From contig JAFDXN010000033.1 of assembly GCA_018267915.1 (NCBI GenBank), positions 1 to 64,000 on the forward strand: a stretch of DNA of 64,000 nt. The letters run 5' to 3'. Source of the DNA: Bacteroidota bacterium (GTDB taxonomy: Bacteria; Bacteroidota; Bacteroidia; Chitinophagales; Chitinophagaceae). Positions 41,982 to 49,824 of this stretch are shown one piece after another; position 1 is the stretch's first letter; every line of letters begins with the position of its first letter. The position numbers were made by a program, and so were the translations under genes. Below the pieces are notes generated by a model, which worked only from the letters and a program-made list of their open reading frames with translations, had not been told where the DNA came from and did not search any database.

Positions 41982-42001
41982 TAAGGATAAAGATGTCCGT
42001 A
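41982..42001. promoter_or_regulatory. Motif B operator before the Cys-rich gene
   Basis: TAAGGATA-AAGA-TGTCCGTA; 6 of 8 arm positions pair. On the minus strand it covers the -7-like CATCTTTA. Confidence 0.55.
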
Positions 42002-42014
42002 ATTAGTGTATTAT

Positions 42015-42030
42015 GATGATTTTGGTCATC
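42015..42030. promoter_or_regulatory. Motif A operator before the Cys-rich gene
   Basis: GATGA-TTTTGG-TCATC, inside a longer palindrome TATGATGA/TCATCATA (42012-42033). It lies about 41 bp upstream of the start predicted from the CATCTTTA box. Confidence 0.6.
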
Positions 42031-42406
42031 ATATAGCTTTTCATACAGTTGTACGCAAATAATGGCGGCAACTGGGATCAACAAATAGAATTGCTAGCGC
42101 AAAGTATGATCGGCTTTCTAAATTCCTGTTCAACATCTCTTTATTAAAATAGGTGTTTTTTTTGCAACAGCTGTTTCAGCAAGATAAATGCTTGACGTAG
42201 TCTTTGGTAGAGATACTAGATCAATCAAAATGTGGATATCTTGGTCATAAGTTACGATACATAAGACAATTGGAGGTTTACCTTTGTAAGGATAGTTTAA
42301 CCTAAGTAAAAGCAGGTAAATTTTTCAAAAAGTTCTTAAGTTAATCGACTAAAAAATCGACCTTCCAAAATAAGGATTGATTTTCAACCTCTTACATAGC
42401 ATTGTG

Positions 42407-42425
42407 GAGTCCCTACGGAACCACG
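42407..42425. other. attR-like core (displaced tRNA-Lys 3' end)
   Basis: Exact copy of the 19-mer at 27047-27065, but with no tRNA 5' half before it. It is followed by AAAAT and a terminator similar to that of the tRNA gene. Confidence 0.7.
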
Positions 42426-42426
42426 A

Positions 42427-42458
42427 AAATAAGGCTTGCCAGTTGGCAAGCCTTATTT
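42427..42458. terminator. Terminator next to the att copy
   Basis: Perfect 14-bp stem AAATAAGGCTTGCC / GGCAAGCCTTATTT with loop AGTT. It is similar to the hairpin after tRNA-Lys and probably the original tRNA terminator. Confidence 0.75.
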
Positions 42459-42550
42459 CATTTATACCCTTTACCGGAACGCATTTTTCGCACTGACTCC
42501 TGTCATTGGCAGGGTTGACGACGCTCAGTGCGGGCACGCGGCAAACTAAA

Positions 42551-42558
42551 TAAGTTTG
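42551..42558 (+). promoter_or_regulatory. Candidate -7 box TAAGTTTG
   Basis: Exact TAnnTTTG, only 3 bp before the ATG of the DUF6544-like gene. If active, the transcript would have no leader. Confidence 0.35.
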
Positions 42559-42561
42559 AGG

Positions 42562-43281
42562 ATGGGAAATACCGTTGCATTAAATCCGGTCATCGCCGAT
42601 AAAAAAGTTGAACAACTACCGAAATGCGTACAGCAGTGGCTGGCCAAATCCGGCGCTTTAGAAAAACCAGCACCCCGGTCAGTATCATTACTACAAAGCG
42701 GACTGATGCGCACCTCGCCGAGAGGTAAATGGATGAAAGTAAGCGCACAACAATATTTTGATATTGAAAGACCAGCGTTTTTGTGGAATGCCAACGTGAG
42801 GATGAGTCCCTTTATATGGTTTACCGGCAGGGATAGTTACGAACATGGAAAAGGGCACATGCTCATAAAACTGTTTTCCCTCCTACCGATCGTGAATGCC
42901 CGAGGATATAAAATAGACCAGGGCAGTCTGCTCCGTTACCTTGGAGAAATGTGTTGGTTTCCCGCCGCAGCCAAGAGCAAATACATACACTGGGAAGCGC
43001 TGGGCCCCAACCAGGCAAAAGCAACAATGATCTATTGGGGTGTGCAAGGCGAAGGGGTATTCAATTTTGACGAATCCGGACGAATTACAAGCTTCAGCGC
43101 GCATAGGTACATGGCGAAAGGGAAAAGAAGCAGCCTAGAACATTGGCATATCCCTATCACAGAATGGAAACGGTTCAATGGTGTGCTCGTACCATCGAAA
43201 GGTGAGGTAACATGGAAATTAAGACATGAAGATTTCAGCTATTTCAAATGGGAGATCATTGATATGACTTACCAATACTAA
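42562..43281 (+). CDS. DUF6544-like protein
   Basis: 239 residues. LPKCVQQWLAKSGALEKP, SLLQSGLMRTSPRGKWMKVS and AQQYFDIERPAFLWNANV match what I recall of the DUF6544 pattern. FTGRDSYEHGKGHMLIKLFS and RYLGEMCWFPAA follow. Other members usually have an N-terminal membrane segment; none is seen, and a stop in frame at 42547 bars extension. It lies just outside the island, so the start may have been affected by integration. The function is unknown. Confidence 0.6.
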   Translation: MGNTVALNPVIADKKVEQLPKCVQQWLAKSGALEKPAPRSVSLLQSGLMRTSPRGKWMKVSAQQYFDIERPAFLWNANVRMSPFIWFTGRDSYEHGKGHMLIKLFSLLPIVNARGYKIDQGSLLRYLGEMCWFPAAAKSKYIHWEALGPNQAKATMIYWGVQGEGVFNFDESGRITSFSAHRYMAKGKRSSLEHWHIPITEWKRFNGVLVPSKGEVTWKLRHEDFSYFKWEIIDMTYQY

Positions 43282-43297
43282 TCTGCTAACGTCCACA

Positions 43298-44014
43298 CTA
43301 TTTTTTATGATGGCAGCAGCTGGCCTTTACTCCCTGTTCCGTAACGGCTAGCGAAGGACTTAAGTAAGGAATACCCAGGTTCATACCGCGCACAACAAAC
43401 AGACCGCCTAACACAAACATGGCCACTGGTACTAACTTTCTAAAGTGAGTGGCACGCACGAAGGTCATTTTACTTTTCAACAAGGTGATGCTCACCAGCA
43501 TGGGTGCAGTGCCAAGACCAAACACATACATTAGTTCCATGGATTGAACGGCGGTGGTTGCGGTGACCGATGCGGAGAGTGCCATATATACCAAACCGCA
43601 TGGCAGCAAGCCATTTAGAAAACCAGCCATGAATAGCGACGGTAAACCCGCCCGGGAAATAAAATAGCCCAGTTGCTGCTTAATATATCCGGCCCAGGGC
43701 ATGGGCCTACCCGTGCCGACTGCTGAAGGGATAAATGCCAGGATGCCAGCAAATAGCAGCAAGACGCCTAAAGCTATTGAAACATATTGCTGAATGTGCG
43801 GTGTGAAAAGGCTACGAAATGAATGCAGCACAAGCGCCAGCAAGGCATAGGTAGTAATACGGCCAAGATGATACAGTGCGATACCCAGGAACTTCTTAAT
43901 CCCGGACAAGAATTGAAACGGCATCACCCACACGATAGGCCCACACATGCCTGCACAATGCAGGCTGCCGGTGAAACCCATAAGCAGGGCCAATGTGAAG
44001 CTAAAGCCGGTCAT
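43298..44014 (-). CDS. Sulfite exporter TauE/SafE-like membrane protein of the cco cluster
   Basis: 238 residues with about six hydrophobic segments. LALLMGFTGSLHCAGMCGPI near the start (with HCAGMC, a possible copper site) and GFLNGLLPCGLVYMALSASV are the marks of the UreH/TauE-like family found in cco clusters, thought to supply copper. It starts three bases after the FixH gene. The end SCCHHKK adds Cys/His. Its role in cbb3 assembly is inferred from context. Confidence 0.8.
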   Translation of the reverse strand: MTGFSFTLALLMGFTGSLHCAGMCGPIVWVMPFQFLSGIKKFLGIALYHLGRITTYALLALVLHSFRSLFTPHIQQYVSIALGVLLLFAGILAFIPSAVGTGRPMPWAGYIKQQLGYFISRAGLPSLFMAGFLNGLLPCGLVYMALSASVTATTAVQSMELMYVFGLGTAPMLVSITLLKSKMTFVRATHFRKLVPVAMFVLGGLFVVRGMNLGIPYLSPSLAVTEQGVKASCCHHKK

Positions 44015-44017
44015 TGT

Positions 44018-44458
44018 TTAATTCAGGTTGATGTCAGACTCCTGGTAATACTTCTTTCCTTCAGCCTCAAGGTCGATCTTAACGGTATACCGGGTTTTGC
44101 GGAGATCACTGCGGGAAATCGTTATGCGATGGTTGTCTACCTGCAACGGGAATTGCTTGTCCCAAGCAGCATTGACGGGAGAATAGAAATGGACGCTGCC
44201 GGTCACCATCTTACCGTCCAGCTCCGCAGGGAGCTGTAACTCGACGGTATTGAGATCCTTATTGATCAACACCGGATGCGAAAGCTGTGCCTGGTTTTTA
44301 CCGGCGTCTATCACGTTCTGATATTTGATCTCATCAGCATAATAACTGTTTGATACGAGGTCGAAATGCTGGCGACTGCTGGCTACCACCATGGTGACGA
44401 TGAGCAGCACAAAGGCCAGGTATAATATGGTTATCTTAACACCCCAACTGATCTTCAT
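44018..44458 (-). CDS. fixH: FixH-family cbb3 accessory protein
   Basis: 146 residues. One N-terminal membrane helix (VKITILYLAFVLLIVTMVVA) is followed by a periplasmic domain: YYADEIKYQNVIDAGKNQAQ, then HPVLINKDLNTVELQLPAEL and a strand-rich end. This is the FixH layout. It is thought to take part in copper delivery or oxidase assembly with CcoG and CcoI. It lies between ccoG and the TauE-like gene. Confidence 0.85.
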   Translation of the reverse strand: MKISWGVKITILYLAFVLLIVTMVVASSRQHFDLVSNSYYADEIKYQNVIDAGKNQAQLSHPVLINKDLNTVELQLPAELDGKMVTGSVHFYSPVNAAWDKQFPLQVDNHRITISRSDLRKTRYTVKIDLEAEGKKYYQESDINLN

Positions 44459-44485
44459 AAGTTCATTTTTTCAAGATTAATATTT

Positions 44486-45904
44486 TTAGTTGCCACCAAA
44501 GGGGCCCAGGAAGGACGTTGTGATGGTCCTTATTTTCTCTTTGCCATCGTAAACACCAATTTCCAATTTCGTTTTCCGTTTCGTGATGTCCTTGTCGTTC
44601 ACATAGATGAACATGCTACCCGTAGCATAACTATCCTTCGGTATGGTAAGATGCGTTTCGCCTACCAACTTGATCGTTCCTTCAAAATTCTCCGGCTTCA
44701 GCGTTATCTCTTTATTTTTAAAGGTCTTGTTAAGCAATTTGTACGTGTAAAGGTTACTTAGCTGATGGTTTGGTTGCTCCTGGTACAACTGACCGGGCGT
44801 GCGCAGGATATTAACCCCCACATCGCTACGGCTGGCGAGGAGATACACCTCGACACCGAGGAGAATACACATCACTGCTGTATATGCTTTCATGCGGCCT
44901 GTGAAACGCAGCTTCTTGTTGTTGGCGATATTCTCCTCAGACGCATAGCGGATAAGGCCGGTTGGCAAGCCTACCGCCTCCATCATCTTATTGCAGGCAT
45001 CGATACAGGCGGTGCAGTTGGTGCATTCCAACTGTGTGCCATTGCGGATATCGATACCTGTGGGGCATACTTTCACGCATTGGGCACAATCGATACAGTC
45101 GCCGAGCGTGCGTGTTTCATTCTTTTTGAATTTGCCTCTTTGCTCTCCACGCTTGTAGTCGTAGGCGACAATTATTGAGTTACGGTCGAGCAAAACACCC
45201 TGCATACGACCATAAGGGCAGATAACTGTACATACCTGCTCTCGCAGCCAGGAATAGACAAAAAAGAATATAGTAGTGAACGTACAAAGTGAAGTGAATG
45301 AGCCTAAATTCTTACTGAGCGGCTCAGTAACTATTTTCTGCAATTCATCCACGCCGATGATGTATGCGAGAAATGTATTGGCAATTACAAAACTCATCAG
45401 CCAGAAGGCCGTCCATTTAGCAAGCTTCTTGGCTATTTTCTCACCATTCCATGGTGCTTGTTTAAGCATCTTCTGCTTTGCGGCGTCACCTTCGATCCAA
45501 TACTCGACCCTGCGGAATACCATCTCCATGAAAATAGTTTGCGGGCAAGCCCAGCCGCAGAAGACGCGGCCGAACACAACCGTAAACAGCGCAATGAACA
45601 CAATGAAAAGCACCATTCCCAGGCCAAATATGAAAAAATCCTGTGGCCAGAATATCTGGCCGAACAGGATGAATTTACGGTCGAGTATATTCAGAAGAAA
45701 AATGGGATGACCGTCTACCTTAACAAAGGGCAGACCGAAGAAGACGACCAGATACAACACAGTGGCCCAGCTGCGAAGGTTATACATTTTACCCTTCGGT
45801 TTCTGCGGGAATACCCACAAGCGCTTACCTGTTTTGTCGACAGTAGCAACCTTGTCACGGAACGACGTATTAACCGGTGGCGTGGTTGAGCTTTGACTTT
45901 CCAT
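44486..45904 (-). CDS. ccoG: CcoG, cbb3 oxidase assembly ferredoxin-like protein
   Basis: 472 residues. Membrane segments at about 40-60, 85-110, 165-190 and 340-360. GWACPQTIFMEMVFRRVEYW near residue 120 and CTVICPYGRMQGVLLDRNS near 220 are family marks. Two ferredoxin clusters follow: CIDCAQCVKVCPTGID and CTNCTACIDACNKMMEA. A cytoplasmic-membrane protein, it reduces Cu(II) for cbb3 assembly. It follows ccoP by about 30 bp. Confidence 0.93.
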   Translation of the reverse strand: MESQSSTTPPVNTSFRDKVATVDKTGKRLWVFPQKPKGKMYNLRSWATVLYLVVFFGLPFVKVDGHPIFLLNILDRKFILFGQIFWPQDFFIFGLGMVLFIVFIALFTVVFGRVFCGWACPQTIFMEMVFRRVEYWIEGDAAKQKMLKQAPWNGEKIAKKLAKWTAFWLMSFVIANTFLAYIIGVDELQKIVTEPLSKNLGSFTSLCTFTTIFFFVYSWLREQVCTVICPYGRMQGVLLDRNSIIVAYDYKRGEQRGKFKKNETRTLGDCIDCAQCVKVCPTGIDIRNGTQLECTNCTACIDACNKMMEAVGLPTGLIRYASEENIANNKKLRFTGRMKAYTAVMCILLGVEVYLLASRSDVGVNILRTPGQLYQEQPNHQLSNLYTYKLLNKTFKNKEITLKPENFEGTIKLVGETHLTIPKDSYATGSMFIYVNDKDITKRKTKLEIGVYDGKEKIRTITTSFLGPFGGN

Positions 45905-45935
45905 ATCTGCTATTCTCTCCTAATGTTTTATTCTC

Positions 45936-47096
45936 CTATCTGGTGGCAACCTTATTTCCCTTTGCTGTGTCTGCCGGCGCGGGTCCTGCTTCGTTGTAAA
46001 GATCGCCTTGCTTATCCTTAGGTGCTGCAGGTTTCGTGCCATGCAGTGATTTTACGTAGCTGGCCAGCTGGGCTATTTGCTTTGGTGAAAAGTCATCCTT
46101 CCAACTCTTCATACCTTTGTCCTGCCAGCCGTATTTGATCGATTTAAACACATCTTTGATGCTACCACCGTGCAGCCAGTAGTCGTCGGTAAGATTGGGC
46201 CCTACACCACCGCCACCGTCTTTAGCATGGCAAGCAAAACAAGTACTTTGGAATATCTGCTGCCCTGCGGCAAGGTCAGCTGCAGCAGTGAGGGGGGTGA
46301 CATTATTTTCGTCGATATTACCGGCCGTTTTTGCCAGGTAAGCCACCTTGTCTTCCTCTGCCTGTTTCATTTCCGCCACGTATTCGTCATGTGAGCTCGG
46401 CCCGGTGCCGGATATATGAAAACGATACAGGTAGATGCAAGCAAAAACTATTGTGAGATAAAAACCATACTTCCACCATGGCGGCAGGCTGTTGTCGAGC
46501 TCGTGGATACCATCGTAATCGTGGTCGAGCATGATGTCCTTTTCTTTTTCGATCGGCACAACGGCATGGAAACGATCCCAAAAAGCAGCCCGGGCTTTTT
46601 TCTTCGACTCTTTTGTAGCTGCCGGCCTGGTGCTGATGGCACGCGCAAGTGATTTGATGTAGAAAACCAGACCAAATACGATCAGCAACTCGAGCGACAG
46701 AACCCCCATCAGCAGATAGAAATCATTATTTGCCAAACCTGAGATGTAGGGGGCTTCTACCACAACAGTTTTTGCAGTATCAGCATCGGCTGCAAAGGCG
46801 TGCAATGAAGGCATACTGAGGCAGATAAGAAGCAACACAGCTTTAGCCACAGTTCCCTCGCTCTTCTTTTGCTTTTCCGCACGCATTTTATCGCGATAGA
46901 TGAGCGTAAGCTGGCTCAACACATTTGCCAATACAGCTATTGCCAGTAACAAGATAAACATCAGGGATACTAACCCTATAACTGCCGCATTAAAGCCATC
47001 GGGAGCGCTTTTTGCCGTTTCCGCTGCACCTGCCAAAGCAGGCGACAGCAATATTGCTATAACAGATAGAGATATTTTATTCAATACTGTACGCAT
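45936..47096 (-). CDS. ccoP: CcoP, cbb3 oxidase cytochrome c subunit (one haem)
   Basis: 386 residues. The N-terminus is a signal-like helix plus a second membrane segment (GLVSLMFILLLAIAVLANVL). The next 60 residues hold another pair of helices, and the last anchor is near residue 210 (YGFYLTIVFACIYLYRFHIS). Only one CxxCH is seen (STCFACHAKDG, near 285), whereas proteobacterial CcoP has two; one haem is usual in Bacteroidota. It donates electrons to CcoN through CcoO. It follows the small ccoQ gene. Confidence 0.9.
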   Translation of the reverse strand: MRTVLNKISLSVIAILLSPALAGAAETAKSAPDGFNAAVIGLVSLMFILLLAIAVLANVLSQLTLIYRDKMRAEKQKKSEGTVAKAVLLLICLSMPSLHAFAADADTAKTVVVEAPYISGLANNDFYLLMGVLSLELLIVFGLVFYIKSLARAISTRPAATKESKKKARAAFWDRFHAVVPIEKEKDIMLDHDYDGIHELDNSLPPWWKYGFYLTIVFACIYLYRFHISGTGPSSHDEYVAEMKQAEEDKVAYLAKTAGNIDENNVTPLTAAADLAAGQQIFQSTCFACHAKDGGGGVGPNLTDDYWLHGGSIKDVFKSIKYGWQDKGMKSWKDDFSPKQIAQLASYVKSLHGTKPAAPKDKQGDLYNEAGPAPADTAKGNKVATR

Positions 47097-47110
47097 TTCT
47101 TTGTGCTTTT

Positions 47111-47296
47111 TTATAATTGGTTAGTTTCTGTTTCTTCAGCTGTGAAGGGAATCTGTTTCATGGCGTTTATATATCCTTTGTCGGCCTTAAAAACCCAAAG
47201 GCTCAGCGCAGAAAAAAACAGGAAGAAAATCAGGAGGGAAGTCAAAGGGTATATCCCTACTCCTGTTATTGTTTCCAAATAATGTATGAACTTCAT
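47111..47296 (-). CDS. ccoQ: CcoQ-like small subunit
   Basis: 61 residues with one membrane helix (IYPLTSLLIFFLFFSALSLW) and a charged end (PFTAEETETNQL). Its size and place between ccoNO and ccoP match CcoQ, which stabilises the complex. Confidence 0.75.
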   Translation of the reverse strand: MKFIHYLETITGVGIYPLTSLLIFFLFFSALSLWVFKADKGYINAMKQIPFTAEETETNQL

Positions 47297-47314
47297 ATAC
47301 CGATGTTTTATAGA

Positions 47315-49489
47315 CTAGTTGTTTGATGCTGTTTTCTGTTCCAGTTTGATGTCCTTGCCGAGCCTTTGCAGGTAAGCTATGACGGCAACTATTTCCTTGT
47401 TGTTCTTCACCTTTATATTGTCTTTGGCGAGGTTGGCAACAATGCCATCTGCTTGTTTGAACAGGTCTGCATTGGCCTGCTGATCGAAGCCTGCCGGATA
47501 TGGGACACCAAGCGTTTGCATAGCCCTGATCTTAGCCGGCGTAATCGCCGTATCGATCGTATTGTCGAACAGCCATACATAGTTCGGCATGATAGAGCCA
47601 GGCGACATACTGGTAGGCTCATACATGTGGTTGAAGTGCCAACTATCAGGATACTTGCCACCTTCGCGCGCCAGGTCCGGACCAGTGCGCTTGCTACCCC
47701 ACTGGAACGGGTGATCGTAAACGAACTCACCTGCTTTTGAATATTCGCCATAGCGGGCTACCTCACTCCGGAAAGGACGGATCATCTGGCTATGACAGTT
47801 GTAACAGCCTTCGCGGATATAGATGTCCCTGCCCTGCAGTTCGAGCGGTGTGTATGGTTTCACGCTGCTGATCGTAGGAATGTTAGACTTAACCATGAAG
47901 GTTGGTATCATTTCGATGAGGCCGCCGATGCCCACAACAATCAAACTGAATACAAGCATCTGTATCGGGCGGCGTTCTATAACCCTGTGCCAGTGGTACT
48001 TGCCATCGGGTACATAATTCTTAGCCAACGGCGCGGCTTCGGCAGCTTCGTCGTTAACGGCTTTGCCACTGCGCACGGTCTTGAAGAGGTTGTAACCCAT
48101 CATCAATGCGCCAATGAGGTAAAGGGTGCCACCGATACCACGCATTGCATAGAATGGGCGCATTTGCTGAACGGTCTCGATGAATTGGTACTTCAGTTGC
48201 CCCTCGGGAGTAAATTCTTTCCATGCAAGGCTTTGCATGAAGCCTGCCCAGTACATTGGTACTACATAGAAGATGATACCGAGCGTTCCTATCCAGAAGT
48301 GCCAATTGGCCAGCTTTTGGGAATAGAGATTAGTGCGGAATATGCGTGGGATGAGCCAGTATAGCACACCAAATGTGAGGAAGCCATTCCAGCCCAGGGC
48401 GCCGACGTGCACGTGGGCGATCGTCCAATCTGTAAAGTGGCTGATGGCATTGACGCTCTTCAGGCTCAGCATCGGCCCTTCGAAGGTGGCCATACCATAG
48501 GCGGTAACGGCAACCACCATAAATTTCAATACTACATCCTCACGTACTTTGTCCCATGCGCCGCGCAGGGTGAGCAAACCGTTTAGCATACCGCCCCATG
48601 ATGGTGCAATGAGCATTATTGAAAACACGGTACCCAGGGATTGTGCCCAGTCGGGCAATGCAGTATATAACAAGTGGTGCGGACCGGCCCATATGTACAG
48701 GAATATCAGCGCCCAAAAGTGGATAATGGAAAGCTTGTAAGAATAAACAGGGCGATTAGCAGCCTTCGGCAGGAAGTAATACATCAGGCCCAGGTATGGC
48801 GTAGTGAGGAAGAAGGCCACGGCATTGTGACCATACCACCATTGCACCAACGCGTCCTGTACCCCTGCGTACCATGAATAAGATTTGATCCATGAATAGG
48901 GCAACTCCATCGAGTTGACAATATGCAGCATGGCCACTGTTACCCAAGTGGCTATGTAGAACCATACTGCCACATAGAGATGCCTTTCTCTTCTTTTAAT
49001 GATCGTACCGAACATGTTGAGGCCAAAGACAACCCATACGAGTGTTATGAGAATATCGATCGGCCACTCCAGCTCGGCGTATTCCTTACCTGTGGTATAG
49101 CCCGCAAGCAGGGTGATGGCTGCGCTGACAATGATCGTCTGCCAACCCCAGAAATGCAGTTTACTCAGCAGATCGCTGAACATACGGGCCTTCACGAGGC
49201 GTTGCAGGGAGTAATAAACCCCCATAAAGATGCCATTGCCGACAAAGGCAAAGATCACCGCGTTGGTGTGTACCGGCCTGACACGGCCAAAGCTGGTTGC
49301 CGCCATACTCATGTTCAACTGCGGGAATACCAGTTGAAATGCGGCAAATAAGCCAGCCAGCATGCCTACAATGCCCCAGAAAATGGTTGCGTAAGCGAAC
49401 ATCTTTACGATCTTATTGTCGTAATAGAACTTGTCGAGCTGTACTGATGGATCACGTTCTAATTGTGCCGATTGAGAAATGATACTCAT
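47315..49489 (-). CDS. ccoN: CcoN-CcoO fusion, cbb3 cytochrome oxidase catalytic subunit
   Basis: 724 residues. The first 490 or so form CcoN, with about twelve helices and the haem/copper His: RVRPVHTNAVIFAFVGNG near 70, QWWYGHNAVAFFLTTPYLG near 215, and IYIWAGPHHLLYTALPDW near 270. The last 190 residues are CcoO: a helix (MLVFSLIVVGIGGLIEMI) and the haem motif REGCYNCHSQMIRPFRSEV near 565. The fused form is typical of Bacteroidota. It reduces O2 with high affinity. It follows ccoS by 15 bp. Confidence 0.95.
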   Translation of the reverse strand: MSIISQSAQLERDPSVQLDKFYYDNKIVKMFAYATIFWGIVGMLAGLFAAFQLVFPQLNMSMAATSFGRVRPVHTNAVIFAFVGNGIFMGVYYSLQRLVKARMFSDLLSKLHFWGWQTIIVSAAITLLAGYTTGKEYAELEWPIDILITLVWVVFGLNMFGTIIKRRERHLYVAVWFYIATWVTVAMLHIVNSMELPYSWIKSYSWYAGVQDALVQWWYGHNAVAFFLTTPYLGLMYYFLPKAANRPVYSYKLSIIHFWALIFLYIWAGPHHLLYTALPDWAQSLGTVFSIMLIAPSWGGMLNGLLTLRGAWDKVREDVVLKFMVVAVTAYGMATFEGPMLSLKSVNAISHFTDWTIAHVHVGALGWNGFLTFGVLYWLIPRIFRTNLYSQKLANWHFWIGTLGIIFYVVPMYWAGFMQSLAWKEFTPEGQLKYQFIETVQQMRPFYAMRGIGGTLYLIGALMMGYNLFKTVRSGKAVNDEAAEAAPLAKNYVPDGKYHWHRVIERRPIQMLVFSLIVVGIGGLIEMIPTFMVKSNIPTISSVKPYTPLELQGRDIYIREGCYNCHSQMIRPFRSEVARYGEYSKAGEFVYDHPFQWGSKRTGPDLAREGGKYPDSWHFNHMYEPTSMSPGSIMPNYVWLFDNTIDTAITPAKIRAMQTLGVPYPAGFDQQANADLFKQADGIVANLAKDNIKVKNNKEIVAVIAYLQRLGKDIKLEQKTASNN

Positions 49490-49504
49490 GTATATTATTC
49501 TTGT

Positions 49505-49678
49505 TTAAAGATTTCCGGTTAATTCATTATTGCTGGTATCGTCGTAAAGCATGCGCATAGATGCTCCCTTTCTATCCTCGAACTGGTTGTTCTTAACGCT
49601 CCAAATAAAAGCGAACAGGAAAGCCCCTGCTACCATTATACTTGCTATCACCAAAACAAAGAGTGCACTCACGTTCAA
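49505..49678 (-). CDS. ccoS: CcoS, cbb3 maturation small protein
   Basis: 57 residues, read as NVSALFVLVIASIMVAGAFL, then FAFIWSVKNNQFEDRKGASM and a short polar end. One membrane helix followed by FIWSVKNNQFED is the CcoS signature. There is no ATG: TTG at 49678 (as MNVSALF) or GTG at 49672 is used. It takes part in haem/copper insertion into cbb3 oxidase. It is the first gene of the cco operon. Confidence 0.85.
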   Translation of the reverse strand: MNVSALFVLVIASIMVAGAFLFAFIWSVKNNQFEDRKGASMRMLYDDTSNNELTGNL

Positions 49679-49738
49679 TATTTTATGTAAAAATATCCCG
49701 GGACAAAGCGGTGACAGATGACCATACTCAAGCGGAAT

Positions 49739-49754
49739 GATGATCTATATCATC
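49739..49754. promoter_or_regulatory. Motif A operator of the cco operon
   Basis: GATGA-TCTATA-TCATC, exact arms, 61 bp upstream of ccoS. A weaker copy GATGA-CCATAC-TCAAG lies at 49717-49732, 22 bp away (two helical turns). Confidence 0.6.
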
Positions 49755-49824
49755 GTTGTGTGCAGGAAAAAATTTGCCCCTGATCGAAAATTGACCAAGG
49801 GCGTTAAAACACAAGGTTAGCTTG

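Larger units (their letters stand above)
41958..42561. other. 604-bp AT-rich end of the island
   Basis: No gene is visible. The left part holds motifs B and A of the Cys-rich gene. The middle (42040-42400) has nothing recognisable. The right part holds the second att copy, its terminator and a -7 box. Confidence 0.65.

Noticed and set aside
42407..42425. A second tRNA-Lys gene
   Set aside because: Only the T-arm 3' side and acceptor end are present; no D arm, anticodon arm or 5' acceptor can be formed from the DNA before it.
42349..42537. A 62-codon minus-strand frame across the displaced tRNA end
   Set aside because: It crosses the att copy and a perfect terminator hairpin, so it cannot be a normal gene.
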